NCBI GenBank assembly: GCA_950022295.1
Contig: OX465600.1
Coordinates: 20,869,282 to 20,933,281, forward strand
Direction: 5' to 3'
DNA length: 64,000 nt
Source: Bromus sterilis
Lineage: Eukaryota; Streptophyta; Magnoliopsida; Poales; Poaceae
Position numbers and translations under genes: made by a program. Shown one piece after another: positions 24,044 through 35,654 of the stretch (position 1 is the first letter of the stretch; each line of letters opens with the position of its first letter). The notes under the pieces were generated by a model. It ran no database searches, was not told the origin of the DNA, and saw only the letters and a list, made by a program, of their open reading frames with translations.

Positions 24044-24439
24044 ACATGTAGAATATCTCGTAGCTAGCTAGAACCATCATATATAGTAGAATTATCGTAC
24101 CTCCAACATATATATACATCGATCATATATAGTACTAGTGCCTCACCACCGCCCCTCTTTGCTTGCCTCGAGCCCACAACAGTGGAGGGCATTTGTATAT
24201 ACATACAGTTACATCATATGGACAACACACCAGTTTCCTATTACATATGGTAAGGGAATTCTCCGGTCGACTTATTTATGACTTCACGAAGAAGAAATCC
24301 TGCTATTTCCTCTTGAAGTGCTCGCATGCGATCATTTATGTGGAGTTTATCCCGCTTCTCCCAAATCTTATTATTAAAAGAAGATGATCAATATATGAAT
24401 ATATTACATATGGTAAGAACAAAGTCTAGATAGTATTTA
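24044..24439. other. CACTA 3' region between solo LTR and Ulp1-like exons
   Basis: Resumes CACTA sequence after the solo LTR. No exon can be defined; short minus-strand frames are interrupted. It probably holds the end of the last gene and its 3' untranslated region. Confidence 0.4.
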
Positions 24440-27400
24440 CGTACCATCATTATTCTTTGATTAAACTTTTCGGTCATATAGCGAATGTTCTCCATTACGA
24501 TGTAAGCACAAGGTTCAGTCTCCGATGTTTACCTCATACACTTCACAACAAAATATAATTCAAACAGATTTAATAATCAAGAATATATATGATAATGGTA
24601 TATTGAAACTAGAAATATAATTAAATCGAATGTTCTCTCACATATTTATCATACTGCCACGTCAGCTTCTCCTTCCATTCATCGCGCTCGAGTTTTTTGA
24701 ACTTTCCCCAAACTCTGCCGTCAAAGAAAATGAATAAAGGAGTTAATTACTTGATATAACAGAAACTTAAAGTGAATACTAAAGAAGCCTACATGTGTGA
24801 TAATGATTAAAATTACCTGGCGAATGAGTTCTTCATTTCTTTATACTCTAATATCTTTACGTAGTGAGTCCATTACTGTAACCATTCCTTTTTCCATTTC
24901 AATGTCTAGCAGGATGAAGTGATAGCTGCGCACACGTAAGAGGGTATCACTTATATAACAATATCGAGTAAGCAAAACTATAATTTGTAGTACAAAATAA
25001 TGACACTCACTTGAAGTTGTAAGGAGATAGTATATGTTCTTCTGCATGTAGATCCTTCAAACTTTTAAGCCAAAGGGTCTCCTCGAAATCTGTATTATGT
25101 TTTACTGTTACTTCATGTATGGTATTTGGGTCAATGAACCCAATGCCAAAGACTCCAACTTTTCTCATTTCGTACATCTTCATTCTGCGTAATGCCACAC
25201 ACAAAAGAATATATATAGTGAGGATAATACAGTCAATGACGTACGAGCTGAGCTAGAAAGAAATCACTTACAGACAATACAAACTGACGATAGATTTGTC
25301 GAGTGCCAATTGATGGAATAACTGAAATAATTCTTCATTTGCAATCCACAAGTCACCAGTTCCATTGTTGAAATAATCTGGCCTGATCGGAATCCAGAAG
25401 CCGGTCATCTCGAACGGTATAGCTTCTGTGATGTACCACTTATGCAAGTTGCACATTTGCGTTGATAATAGCTTCTCTTCTTCTTCAGTGACCATAGGCT
25501 CCCCTTTTGCATATTTCCTTTTTGGAGATGGCTCACCGGACAAGTCATCAAGGTTTAAAAATTGTTCAATAGTAAGACCCGCCTCTCTAGCAAATGTTCT
25601 TTGTTCGTCTTGAGCGGGGCTATCGATTGCACTGTCTGTTCTCCGAGTTGGGCAACAGTTTTCCCGCATTTTTTACTTCCTGAGTGGATGCTTCTTGAAC
25701 CCTTTTGCAGAAATGACTTGTTAATAGAGCGTTTGTAGTCCGAGAACACGGTCTTAACAGGGGGTTCAAACATCTTCAAGAAGTGTTGTACTGTTACCTC
25801 GGGTATTTTCTCCTTCAGTGGCGGGGGAGGTTTCGGTGCAAGGTGCTTGGCCACGGCTTCATCCACTATGGCATTGGTTTCAGCTACACTCCTATCCCAG
25901 GGTAAGACCGGCGGACTCTTTTGGGGTTTAACTTTCTTTGGTTTCTTCTTCGGTGGACTGCTATGACGCGGCGGAGGTCGATTAATTTTTTATTGTCGTG
26001 TTTGCCTTCTATCCATCACGGGGGGAGCTGGTGGGATCGGTTGGCGCTGCGGACTCGCGATGTGGGGTGGTTGTGGTGGAATCGACTAACGCGGCGGAGT
26101 CGCGCTGCGCTCCACGGGGATGGATGGTGCAGGACTCGGCTGACGTCGCAACGGATCAGTCCCACTGTGCTCCATCTCGGGGATGGATGGTGCAGGACTC
26201 GGCTGATGTTGCGGAGTCGCACTGCGCTCCATCTCGGGGAGGGGTGCAGGACTCGGCTGGTGCTGCGGAGTCGGGATGCACTCCATCTCGGGGGATGGTG
26301 GTGGTGAACTTGATGTCGAACGCGTTGGACTTGACATAATGGCTGGAAATATGATCCATTGTTTTCTCCATAGATATATACCACTTTGTTTGGCTTCTCT
26401 GAGGGTCTTCTGCCCTTCACCTCCAGGAATATCAAGGTTTAGTTCTTGATATTCCATCACAACTTCATCCACCCCGACACGAGCATAGCCAGGTGGAATC
26501 GGATTGCAGTGGTGCAGTGCTCCAGGTGGATTCGTTAAAGCAAAGTCATCCGCCACCTTAATGGATATATTGTTCATTTTGAAGATTAGCTCGCAACATT
26601 TCTGCTCCGTGATATCATCCACGGGGTAGTGACCATCATCGACTCCCATGAAGCCCACACTGCTTTTCGTCATAGATGGGACGGTAGTTGCTTCAGGTGG
26701 ATCTTGAGTTGGCTGCGATTGCTGGCTAAGTGACGCCTGTAGTCGCTCCTGCATATCCTTCATAGCATTTTCCAACTTTGAAAGACGGTCTGCTTCCAGC
26801 TTCTTCTTTCTTGCACGGCTTTTGTAAGTATCTTTATACTCCGCAAACCCTTCATACCATGGAACAACGCCTATGCCTCGCGTTCGTCCCGGATGTTCAG
26901 GATTCTTGAGGGCGCGTGTAAGCTCGTCGGTCTCTCTCTCGGGGATGAAAATCCCATTCCTAGCATCATCAATTGAATTTAGTATCTCTTGATCGGCTCC
27001 TTTAAGACTTGCCTTTATAATCACCTTCCCTGTCTTTGGGTCCAACTTTCCCCCATGCCCAAAAAACCAACTCCTGCAGCTGGGTGGAAAATATATTGTG
27101 ACTGGAGTGACCCCTGCAGCAATCAGCTTCTTCTCAAATGCATCCCACTTAGGCGACGCGGACTTGTAGCCACCTGTCCCCATGGTATGGAAAAGCTTAT
27201 GCTTCTCAACATTACTCTTGTTTATTTCCGACCGAAGTTTAGCTTCATCTGATTCGTTGTTCTCCACAAATTGGTCCCAATGTGCTTCTACCTTCGCTAG
27301 TGGTCCAGTGAAAATTGGAGTCTTCTTATTATTAGCGACGTATTTGGACCATAGCTTTACCTTCCAAGATCGGAATAGTTCTCCCATCTTCTTAAGAGCA

Positions 27401-28039
27401 GCATGCTTGACTTTCAACACATCGTCTGGTGTCGCCCAATCTGGTAGGGTGAAATATGATAAGAGTTTAGCCGAAAGAACCTCTTTTGCTCTATCGCTGA
27501 TAAAACTCTTGTTTCCACCTTCCTTTGGTTGATGCCATTCTTGAGTGCTAATCAGGATGTTATCTTCTAACAATTACTCTGCATATAGCTATCCATTTCT
27601 TCACGTGAGCTTCCGGAGCATTTGGCTGGCAACTCAAACCAATCCCATCGATGTTGTACTTTACATCATCCCGCGGCAATTTGGCCGGGCCACGTTTTGC
27701 TTTGCTTGAAGAAGATTTGCTCGATCCGGGTTTTTAGAAGAAGAAATATTGGTTAATTTTTAGTGATAAATCAATTATTTGTAAATTTTATGATCACCAG
27801 AGGCCTTATATATATATTTATATATATACCTCGGCAGACTTTGTTGTTAATTGAAGATCTTGTTCTTCTCCTTCGTCGAACATTCCCTCACCGGAATCGT
27901 TTAGATATCGTGAGCCGTCATCATCGATATCGGTGTCATCATGAGGACCGGCGTCATCATGAGGACCGATATTGGCGTCGGCGATAATTTCGTACATATC
28001 ATCTTCTTGCTCTCTGCCGCTATTGAACACGTCGTCCAT
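24440..28039 (-). pseudogene. CACTA second gene with Ulp1-like protease C-terminus
   Basis: The minus-strand gene starts at an ATG at 28039 with a short acidic exon (aspartate-rich, ending near 27826), then an intron. The large open stretch 27573-26086 (495 codons) begins in a FTLPDWAT / HAALKKMGELFR region and ends in a proline-rich repeat coded by tandem DNA repeats. Frameshifts occur near 27575, 26090 and 25600. Further exons reach 25011; a GTGAGT...GCGCAG intron (24926-25010) joins to YHFILLDIE...VMDSL, which fits the His and Asp region of Ulp1/SENP cysteine proteases. A later piece, PCAYIVMENIR (about 24510), sits where the catalytic-cysteine motif CGYYVCE is expected and is degenerate. 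Grass CACTA elements often carry such a gene. Its function in transposition is not known to me. Confidence 0.7.
26106..26305 (-). repeat. Tandem repeat coding a proline-rich segment
   Basis: Units around CTCCATCTCGGGGATGG...GCAGGACTCGGCTGATG recur about every 60-70 bp, three to four times. On the minus strand each codes a QPSPAP..PEMER-like block, so the repeat expands a low-complexity linker of the second CACTA gene. Confidence 0.75.
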
Positions 28040-28225
28040 AGCTTAACTAATATCGACGAGATGCAGAAAAAGAAATTTTTTTTAGTATAAGCAAATATTG
28101 AAAATGACATCTCAAATAATCAAGTTCACATGCAACAATAATATTAGAATAATAATCCAACTTACATCTCGAATAATCCAGTTCACATATATGCAACACT
28201 AATATATATGTCGATCACTAGAGCT

Positions 28226-28228
<3 letters not shown>

Positions 28229-28281
<53 letters not shown>
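28229..28281. repeat. (AC)n then (AT)n microsatellite
   Basis: About 36 bp of AC dinucleotides followed by about 16 bp of AT dinucleotides, located just past the 3' end of the small ORF at 28294-28689. Confidence 0.9.
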
Positions 28282-28293
28282 ACATATCACTAG

Positions 28294-28689
28294 CTAAAAC
28301 AGTAAACGACGTCGGCTCCGGCTGGCGGTGGATACCCAAAGAGAAGGAACCATCACCCACTCGTAGATAGGGTGAGATCCCTGAAGCACCTGCCATAAAC
28401 TGTAGTACCCGGCGTCCAACGCCACCATGTAGCGACGGACGTGGTCGTCCTCCTCCATGATACGTCGGCGTACAACCTCCTCGGGGGTCGGCTCCCTCCG
28501 CACCGACTATGGCCCACGCGACCGCCACCAAAGAAGATCCGGGTCGACGACAAGACCCGGATTCCCCGCTAAGCGACGCACGCCGGAAACCACCTCCCAG
28601 TGCCATCCCGGCGGAGCCCAGTCCAAGACATTGCGCATCCCGTCAAGAACTCCTGGAGCGCGACGGTAACGAGGATGCGGGCCCGACAT
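28294..28689 (-). pseudogene. Small CACTA ORF of unknown function with one in-frame stop
   Basis: The minus-strand ATG at 28689 opens a frame starting MSGPHPRYRRAPGVLDGM and rich in tryptophan (DWAPPGWHWE, DLLWWRSRG). A TAG at 28507-28509 interrupts it; the same frame resumes immediately with a charged stretch (RREPTPEEVVRRRIMEEDDH) and ends at 28294. Length would be about 131 residues. I recall similar sequence in other Triticeae CACTA elements but know no function. It could be a first exon of the second CACTA gene rather than a gene of its own. Confidence 0.5.
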
Positions 28690-29234
28690 TCTCACTAATG
28701 AAACTAATAAAATTACAACTAAAATTATATATTTTCAACATTATATATATCAAGGCAACATTATATATATCAAAACAATATATATATACTAACAATATTT
28801 ATAAAAATTTGTCAACAGAATTTTGCGGTTTCCACAAGGCTATAACTAGAGTTCTACACCTCATAAATTTTGAGGCTAACATCAACTTTGAACACATTTC
28901 TATGATCTACAAATTGGTATAAGTTCCATCCATGTTAGAGTTAATTTGACTAATTAAATATTTTCTGGAAAAGTGCTACACAAGGTTTACTTCAAAAATG
29001 GTTATAAGTTACAAACTTTGCTAGATCATTGCCATTGTTCTATAACTCCCAAGAATATGCCTCAAGTGAAGTAGGTCTAGTACAATAAAATGGACAAGGG
29101 TACATCTACTTTATGTCCAAAATATTTGCAGGTATTTTAAACTTGTTTTCTCTCAGAATTTTGTTGTTGTACATAGTGCTAGATAACTAACATCAGCAAC
29201 AACTTAGCAGTTTCAGTAGCAGAGAAATATGCAG
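28690..29234. other. CACTA inter-genic AT-rich spacer
   Basis: AT-rich with TATATATCAA repeats near 28740-28780. No coding or RNA signal recognised. Confidence 0.4.
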
Positions 29235-29515
29235 AGCGACGGTGACGGCGACGGCGAGGGGAGTATGGCGTCGCGGCGGGGCGGGCGCGCGTGTAGCTAG
29301 GGAAGCTCACAGGGGAGTATGGCGTCGCGGCGGGGCGGGTGACGACGACGGCGAGGGCGACGGCGGGGAGGGTCAGGGGGAAGAGGGGATAGCTCACCTC
29401 GCGCGGAGAAGGCGACGACGACGGCCTGGCGGAGAGGGCGACGGGACGGCGACGACGACGACGAGGGCGACGGCGACGGCCTGGCGGCGTGGAGACGATC
29501 TGAAGCGGGGGGGGG
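29235..29515. repeat. GC-rich low-complexity block (GACGGCGACGG) with G-run
   Basis: Dense GACGACGG / CGGCGACGG triplets with an internal direct repeat (GGGGAGTATGGCGTCGCGGCGGGGCGGG at about 29258 and 29312), ending in a run of about 13 G. It lies in the spacer between the TNP2 gene and the second CACTA gene. Assembly or sequencing of the G-run may be unreliable. Confidence 0.8.
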
Positions 29516-29554
29516 GGGGGATATGCGCTAAGTGTTGATATATATATATATGTC

Positions 29555-29715
29555 AGGGCACCTTTAGCACCGGTTTCAACCACAAACCGATGCTAAAGGT
29601 CCTTTAGCACCGGTTTGTAAAGGTCTCCAAATATCCCATTTTCGGGCGAAAATATAAGCGGGAAGGGGAGGGACCTTTAGCATCGGTTTGTTATACAAAC
29701 CGGTGCTAAAAGGTT
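29555..29715. repeat. Internal block of CACTA subterminal-type motifs
   Basis: Four ACCGGTTT/ACCGATG-type motifs in opposing pairs, for example CCTTTAGCACCGGTTT facing AAACCGATGCTAAAGG. They are the same motifs as at the two element ends, but nearly 10 kb from the left end and 6 kb from the right end. Confidence 0.8.
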
Positions 29716-29920
29716 AATTTTTCATATTTGGGGTTTTTCAATAAATCTTTTGAATTTTTAACTAGCTATTAGAATAGTTGGAGTTATTTAATAAATCTTT
29801 TTGCTTTAGGTCAACAAATAATTATAAATATTCTTTTGGTCGCAGTGGTTTTCGAATTAAAATAGTTTCAAGTTGAATTCTTTTGAAATACTAGTTTGTG
29901 AAATACTTTGTTAAATAGTC

Positions 29921-30945
29921 AAAATAAATCATTAAATGCATGAAAAATAGCAAATTAAGTCAGAAAGGGTTCAAATTTTAGTATGTGGCTTTGAATGGTG
30001 CATATTGAATGCAAAAAAAGTCTTGAGTTCAAAAAAGTTTAGAAAAATGAAATGCCTTTGTAGCAGATGAGTTTTCGTCTGAAACCCTCACACTTCGAAA
30101 GAGATGGTCCAGTTTGTACACGAAGTGCATCCAGTTTTTTTCGTAACCCTCTCAACTTTTGCACACATGTTATATGGGTCAAATGATGATACCATGCCAA
30201 GTTTCAACCTTATTTTGAGTTCATTTGTAGATGCTTTCCATTTTCAGGGTCATTTGGCACAAAATAAATCATTAAATGCATGAAAAATAGCAAATGACAT
30301 CAGAAAGGGTTCAAATTTTAGTATGTGACTTTGAATGGTGCATATTGAATGCACAAAAAGTCTTGAGTTCAAAAAAGTTTAGAAAAATGAAATGCCTTTG
30401 TAACAGATGAGTTTTCGTCTAAAACTCTCACACTTCGAAAGAGATGCTCCAGTTTGTACACGAAGTGCGTCCAGTTTTTGTCGTAACGCTGTAAACTTTT
30501 GCACACATGTTATATGGGTCAAATGATGATACCATGCCAAGTTTCAACCTTTTCTGAGTTCATTCTTTCCATTTTCAGGGTTATTTGGCACAGAATAAAT
30601 CATTAAATGTATGAAAAATAGCAAATGAAGTCAGAAAGGGTTCAAATTTTAGTATGTGGCTTTGAATGGTGCATATTGAATGCACAAAAAGTCTTGAGTT
30701 CAAAAAAATTTAGAAAAATGAAATGCCTTTGTAACAGATGAGTTTTCTTCTAAAACCCTCACACTTCGAAAGATATGCTCAAGTTTGTACACGAAGTATA
30801 TCCAGTTTTTGTCGTAACCATCTCAAATTTTTCACACATGTTATATGGGTCAAATTATGATACCATGCCAAGTTTCAACCTTTTCTGAGTTCATTTGTAG
30901 ATGCTTTCCATTTTCAAGGTCATTTGGCACAAAATAAATCATTAA
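29921..30945. repeat. Tandem repeat, three units of about 337 bp
   Basis: Units start with AAAATAAATCATTAAATG at 29921, 30261, about 30593 and (partial) 30931. Each contains CTTTGAATGGTGCATATTGAATGCA and AGTTTGTACACGAAGT. Unit lengths are about 340, 332 and 338 bp with high identity. It lies just downstream of the TNP2 gene inside the CACTA element. Confidence 0.9.
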
Positions 30946-30948
30946 ATG

Positions 30949-31200
30949 CACTCATGAGCCACTCTCGAGCTGTATGCAGGGGAAACCTTGTGTTTTGTTC
31001 TACACATAGAAATCTTTCAGTTCATCGATCGACCGAATACAAATCATTCGGATTCCCTGCATACGTCCGATGGTGCATTGATATGCTTGCACTCATGAGC
31101 CACCGTCGGGCTGTATGCAGGGGAAACCTTGTGTTTTATTCTACACATAGAAATCTTTCAGTTCATCGACCGAATACAAATCATTCGGATTCCCTGCATA
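30949..31200. repeat. Tandem duplication, about 139-bp unit
   Basis: TGCACTCATGAGCCAC recurs at about 30949 and 31088, each followed by CTGTATGCAGGGGAAACCTTGTG and ending GGATTCCCTGCATAC. The second copy ends exactly at the TNP2 stop codon. Confidence 0.9.
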
Positions 31201-34200
31201 CTATTTCTTCGCGTGTTTTCCTTTCTTTTTGCACCGTAACCATGGACAATCTTCTTCATTTAACACGATGCTTGGGTCAGTCTTTACTGTGAAGGGAGGA
31301 ATTTCATGAAACTTTTCATAATCTTCTGACTTGTCTGTCTTGTCCTCCACTCCCACAAGGTTTCTTTTCCCTGAAAGAACTGTGTGGCGCTTTGGCTCAT
31401 CGTATGATGTATTCGCTTCCTTATCTTTCCTTTTTCTCGTTTTGCTAGACGTGTCCTTCACATAGAAAACCTGAGCCACATCATTGGCTAGGACGAATGG
31501 TTTTTCTCTGTACCCAAGATTGTTGACATCCACTGTTGTCATTCCGTACTGCGGGTCTACCTTTACCCCTGTCATATTGAACCATTTGCACCGAAACAAA
31601 GGGACCTTAAAATCAAGTCCATAGTCAAGTTCCCATATCTCCTCTATGTAACCATAATATGTGACCTTTTGCTTATTGTTGATTGTATCATCAAAGCGGA
31701 CACCACTGTTTTGGTTGGTGCTCTTTTCATCTTGGGCGATCGTGTAAAATGTATTCCCATTTATCTCGTACCCTTTGAAAGTCATTATAGTCAAAGATGG
31801 TGTGCCGGACAACAAGTACAACTCCTCTTCAACAGTGTCGTTACCCGTGAGATGGTCTTGCAACCAACCGCTGAAAGTCCTATTGTGTTCCTTCTTAATC
31901 CAGACTTCAGACTGCTCCGGGTTTTTAAGCGTAGAATATTCTCGTGTTGATCGATATACGGGGCCACCAAGGCAGAATTATGTAGAACAATATTGTGTGC
32001 TTTCTTCCAAGATTCTGCGTCCCTACATATTATTGGGCGCGATGCTAGCTAGCGTGCCTTTTCCACCCATTCTCCCCTCATGCCACGATTCAGGAAGACC
32101 AATCGGCTTAAGGTCAGGAATAAAGTCAACACAAAACTCAATGACATCCTCTGTTTGATGGCCCATGGAGATGCTTCCTTCTAGCCTAGCACGGTTACGA
32201 ACATATTTCTTTAAGACTACCATGAACCTCTCAAAGGGGAACATATTGTGTAGAAATATAGGACCCAGAATTGCAATCTCGTCGACTAGGTGAACCAGCA
32301 CGTGCGTCATAATATTCAAGAAGGATGGTGGGAACACCAACTCAAAACTGACAAGAAATTGGACCAAATCATTTTGTAACCTTGGTAGACTTTCTGGATT
32401 GATTACCTTCTGAGAAATTGCATTGAGGAATGCACATAGCTTCACAATGGCTAATCGAACATTTTCTGGTAGAAGCCCCCTCAATGCAACCGGGAGCAGT
32501 TGCGTCATAATCACGTGGCAGTCATGAGACTTTAGGTTCTGAAACTTTTTCTCTGTCATATTTATTATTCCCTTTATGTTCGACGAGAAGCCAGACGGGA
32601 CCTTGATACTGAGCAGGCATTCAAAAAATATTTCCTTCTCGGCTTTGTAAGAGCGTAGCTGGCTTGACCCTCGTACTGCTTTGGGGGCATGCCTTCTTTT
32701 TCGTTCATATGTTTCTTGTCCTCTCTTGCCTCCAGTGTATCTTTTGTTTTCCCATACACACCCAAGAAGCCTAGCAGGTTCACGCAAAGATTCTTCGTCA
32801 CGTGCATCACGTTGATTGCAGAGCGGACATGTAGGTGTTTCCAATAGGGTAGGTCCCAAAATATAGATTTCTTCTTCCACATGGGTGCGTGTCCGTCAGC
32901 GTCATGCAGAACAGATTTTCCACCAGGACCCTGTGCAAAGACTACTTGCTCTAGTAAATCCTTGACAATATCAAGTATATCATCACCAGTACGGCGGACA
33001 GGCTTCTTCCGGTGATCTGCCTCGCATTTGAAATGCTTGCCTTTCTTTCTTAAGGGATGATTGGTCGGAAGAAACCGACGATGTCCCAGGTACACATTCT
33101 TATTACAGTTGGGCAAATATATAGTGTCTGCATGCCTTGTATCCCTTGTTTGTCTGTCCTGAAAGGTTACTAAGAGCAGGCCAATCATTGATGGTTACAA
33201 ACAACAATGCTCGTAGATCAAATTCCTCCTGTTTGTTCTCATCCCACACACGTACACCTGGTCTAGCCCACAACAGTAAAAGTTCTTCAACTAATGGCCT
33301 TAGGTACACATCAATGTCGTTGCCGGGTTGCTTAGGGCCTTGGATTAGCACTGGCATCATAATGAACTTCCACTTCATGCACTTCCAAGGAGGAAGGTTG
33401 TAGATACATAGAGTCACGGGTCATGTGCTATGATTGCTGCTCTGCTCCCCAAAAGGATTAATGCCATCTGCACTTAAACCAAACCATATGTTCCTGGGGT
33501 CCGTTGTAAACTTGCCATTTTCCTTTTCTTCCATTCTCTCGATTTTTCTCCATTGTGACCCATAAGCGGGGTGTCTCAAATTCCCGTCTTTCTTACTGTC
33601 TTCGTTGTGAAATCGCAAAAACTTGGCATGCTATTTGTTTCTGAACAGTCGTTTCAACCATGGTATTATAGGAGCATACCGCATCACCTTGGCAGCAACC
33701 CTCTTCCTGGGGCGCTCACCCTCAACATCATCAGGGTCATCTCGTCTGATCTTATAGTTCAATGCACCGCATACCGGACATTCATTCAAATTCTCGTACT
33801 CACCACGGTAGAGGATGCAGTCATTAGGGCATGTATGTATCTTCTGCACCTCTAGTCCTAGAGGACAGACAAGCTTCTTTGCTTCGTAAGTGTTGTCAGG
33901 CAATTCGTTATCCTTTGGAAGCCTCTTCTTAAATATTTTCAGTACCTTCCCAAATCCCTTGTCAGGTATACCATACTCTGCCTTCCATTGCAACAATTCC
34001 AGTGCGGCACCGAGCTTTGTGTTTCCCTCTTCGGAATTTGGGTACAATCCTTTTTTGTGATCCTCTAACATGCGATTGAACTTCAACTTCTCCCTTTCGC
34101 TTTCGCATCCTCCCTGTGCATCAACAATGACACGGCAATGCTCATCATCGGGCTCATGTGATGCCTTTTCTTCACCTTCTTGTTCTTTCTCTTGTTCTTC

Positions 34201-34527
34201 ATTCTGTTCCCCCATTGTACCACCGTATTCAGGCAGGAACCTAGGATACCTGTCATCATCCTCATATTCTTCATTCTCTTCCATCAGAACCCCTCTTTCT
34301 CCGTGCTTGGTCCAGCAGTTATAGCCGGACATGAAACCATGCTTAAACAGATGGAGGTGAATATCTTTTGAGTCAGAGTAGCTCTTATTATTCTTGCAGA
34401 CACCACATGGACAACACATAAAACCATCCCGCTTGTTAGCCTCAGCCACTTGCAGAAAACTATGCAAGCCATTAATGAACTCGCCAGAGCGTCGGTCTTC
34501 GTACATCCATTGCCGACTCATCTTCAT
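31201..34527 (-). pseudogene. TNP2-type CACTA transposase, inactivated
   Basis: Nuclear DNA transposase that would bind the element ends and cut them. The minus-strand ATG at 34527 opens a 298-codon frame with the N-terminal transposase-associated domain (CCPCGVC cluster near residue 38, HLHLFKHGFM), an acidic glutamate-rich linker, and CPVCG at about 265. The central TNP2 domain follows: GLSADGINPFGEQSS, an LPPW motif, IQGPKQPGNDIDVYLRPL and FVTINDWPALSNLSG. Then come a DUF4218-like part (HVLVHLVDEIAILGP) and a DUF4216-like C-terminus (DYGLDFKVPLFRCKW). TAG at 33631-33633 and TGA at 33421-33423 interrupt the first frame. Frameshifts follow near 33130, 32670, 32030 and 31930. No introns need to be assumed. 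Confidence 0.93.
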
Positions 34528-34683
34528 AATGGCACAACATCGAAAAGATAAAATTAATACAAGTAATTCATATACATAAAATTGATCATATACATGCGTA
34601 AAGGTTGTTCAATTCATACATAAAGTTGATCATACATAAAGTTCATACACATACTTATTATCATAAAAACAACATAAAACTAT

Positions 34684-35138
34684 CTACCTAAAGCATTTAA
34701 ATGCAATAATAAATGCGATCAATATCGCAACAAAGGTACCAATTGCTCCAACCGCATAATGATACCAAGCCTCTTTAGTAAGGGCATATTTTCTAATTTT
34801 CCTAATCTTCATGCGCATTACATCCATCTTGTTCTTGTGATCACCGACGACATTGGCAACATACAGCTCCAATATCATCTTCTCTTCTTCAACTTTTTTC
34901 AATTTTTCTTTCAAATACTCGTTTTCTTTTTCAACTAAATTTAACCGCTCAACCAGAGGGCCAATTTCAATCTCCGGTTCACATACCTCCTAGATAAAAA
35001 TATCTATGTCAACTTAATTGTTCATCATTGTCAAACACGAAAAATTGAACAAATTAATAGTTATAAAAGATAATATATATATACCACATCCGAATCATAG
35101 ACAGGACGAGGGCCGACATGCGCGGATACCATAACCAT
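34684..35138 (-). CDS. CACTA small protein: coiled coil plus C-terminal membrane segment
   Basis: Two-exon model: ATG at 35138, exon 1 codes 18 residues (MVMVSAHVGPRPVYDSDV), a 95-bp intron (34990-35084, GT...AG), and exon 2 codes 101 residues ending at 34684. The protein of about 119 residues has a glutamate/lysine-rich heptad-like region (LKEKLKKVEEEKMILELY), a basic patch (MRMKIRKIRKYA), then a hydrophobic stretch of about 20 residues (VGAIGTFVAILIAFIIAF) close to the C-terminus, as in tail-anchored proteins. The frame has no defect although the adjoining transposase is broken. I recall similar ORFs in Triticeae CACTA elements; function unknown. It lies upstream of TNP2 on the same strand. 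Confidence 0.6.
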
Positions 35139-35654
35139 CGCACTATGTATAACAAAGAATCATACAAGTAAGAAAATCAGACAAGTATCTATCTAAATCA
35201 TACAAATAAAATTTCTTATATATAAAAAATAAGAAACACATATATAGAGGCTCACCAAGGTGGTGCCGTTGAAGAGGGACGATGGGGGCGATCGACGGTG
35301 CTAACTATACGTCTGTGTGCGGGAAGGCACTAAGCAATCACTACAAATATGCATACTAATTAACTTGAGCTCAAAGTGCATATAAATCAAATAAACTCCA
35401 CATATCACTATATAGCTAGCTCCCAAACTAAAGTCCACAAATCTACACATATAGAGCATAGCACAAGCTAATCTAGCAAAAATGAGAGAGGACAAAGCTG
35501 CTAACCTTTGTGAACACTTGGATGTAGAAGGTTTTCTTCAAATCTTCACAAATGTTGGCCAAAATGGAGGATGAACTTGAGCAAAGAGAGAAGTGAGCTT
35601 CAAAAACAGAGAATGAGCTTGGCCGGCTCATGTTGGAGAAGAAAGAGTATATAT
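35139..35654. other. CACTA 5' leader region
   Basis: AT-rich sequence between the subterminal repeats and the small ORF. Minus-strand GT and AG sites suggest leader introns but I cannot fix exon limits. Confidence 0.35.

Noticed and set aside
28229..28281. Regulatory (AC)n element
   Set aside because: A plain dinucleotide microsatellite followed by (AT)n; nothing ties it to regulation.
29921..31200. Regular repeats that might be a CRISPR-like array or a satellite
   Set aside because: Units of 337 bp and 139 bp directly adjoin one another with no short repeat/spacer pattern, and they sit inside a plant CACTA element with only two to three copies.
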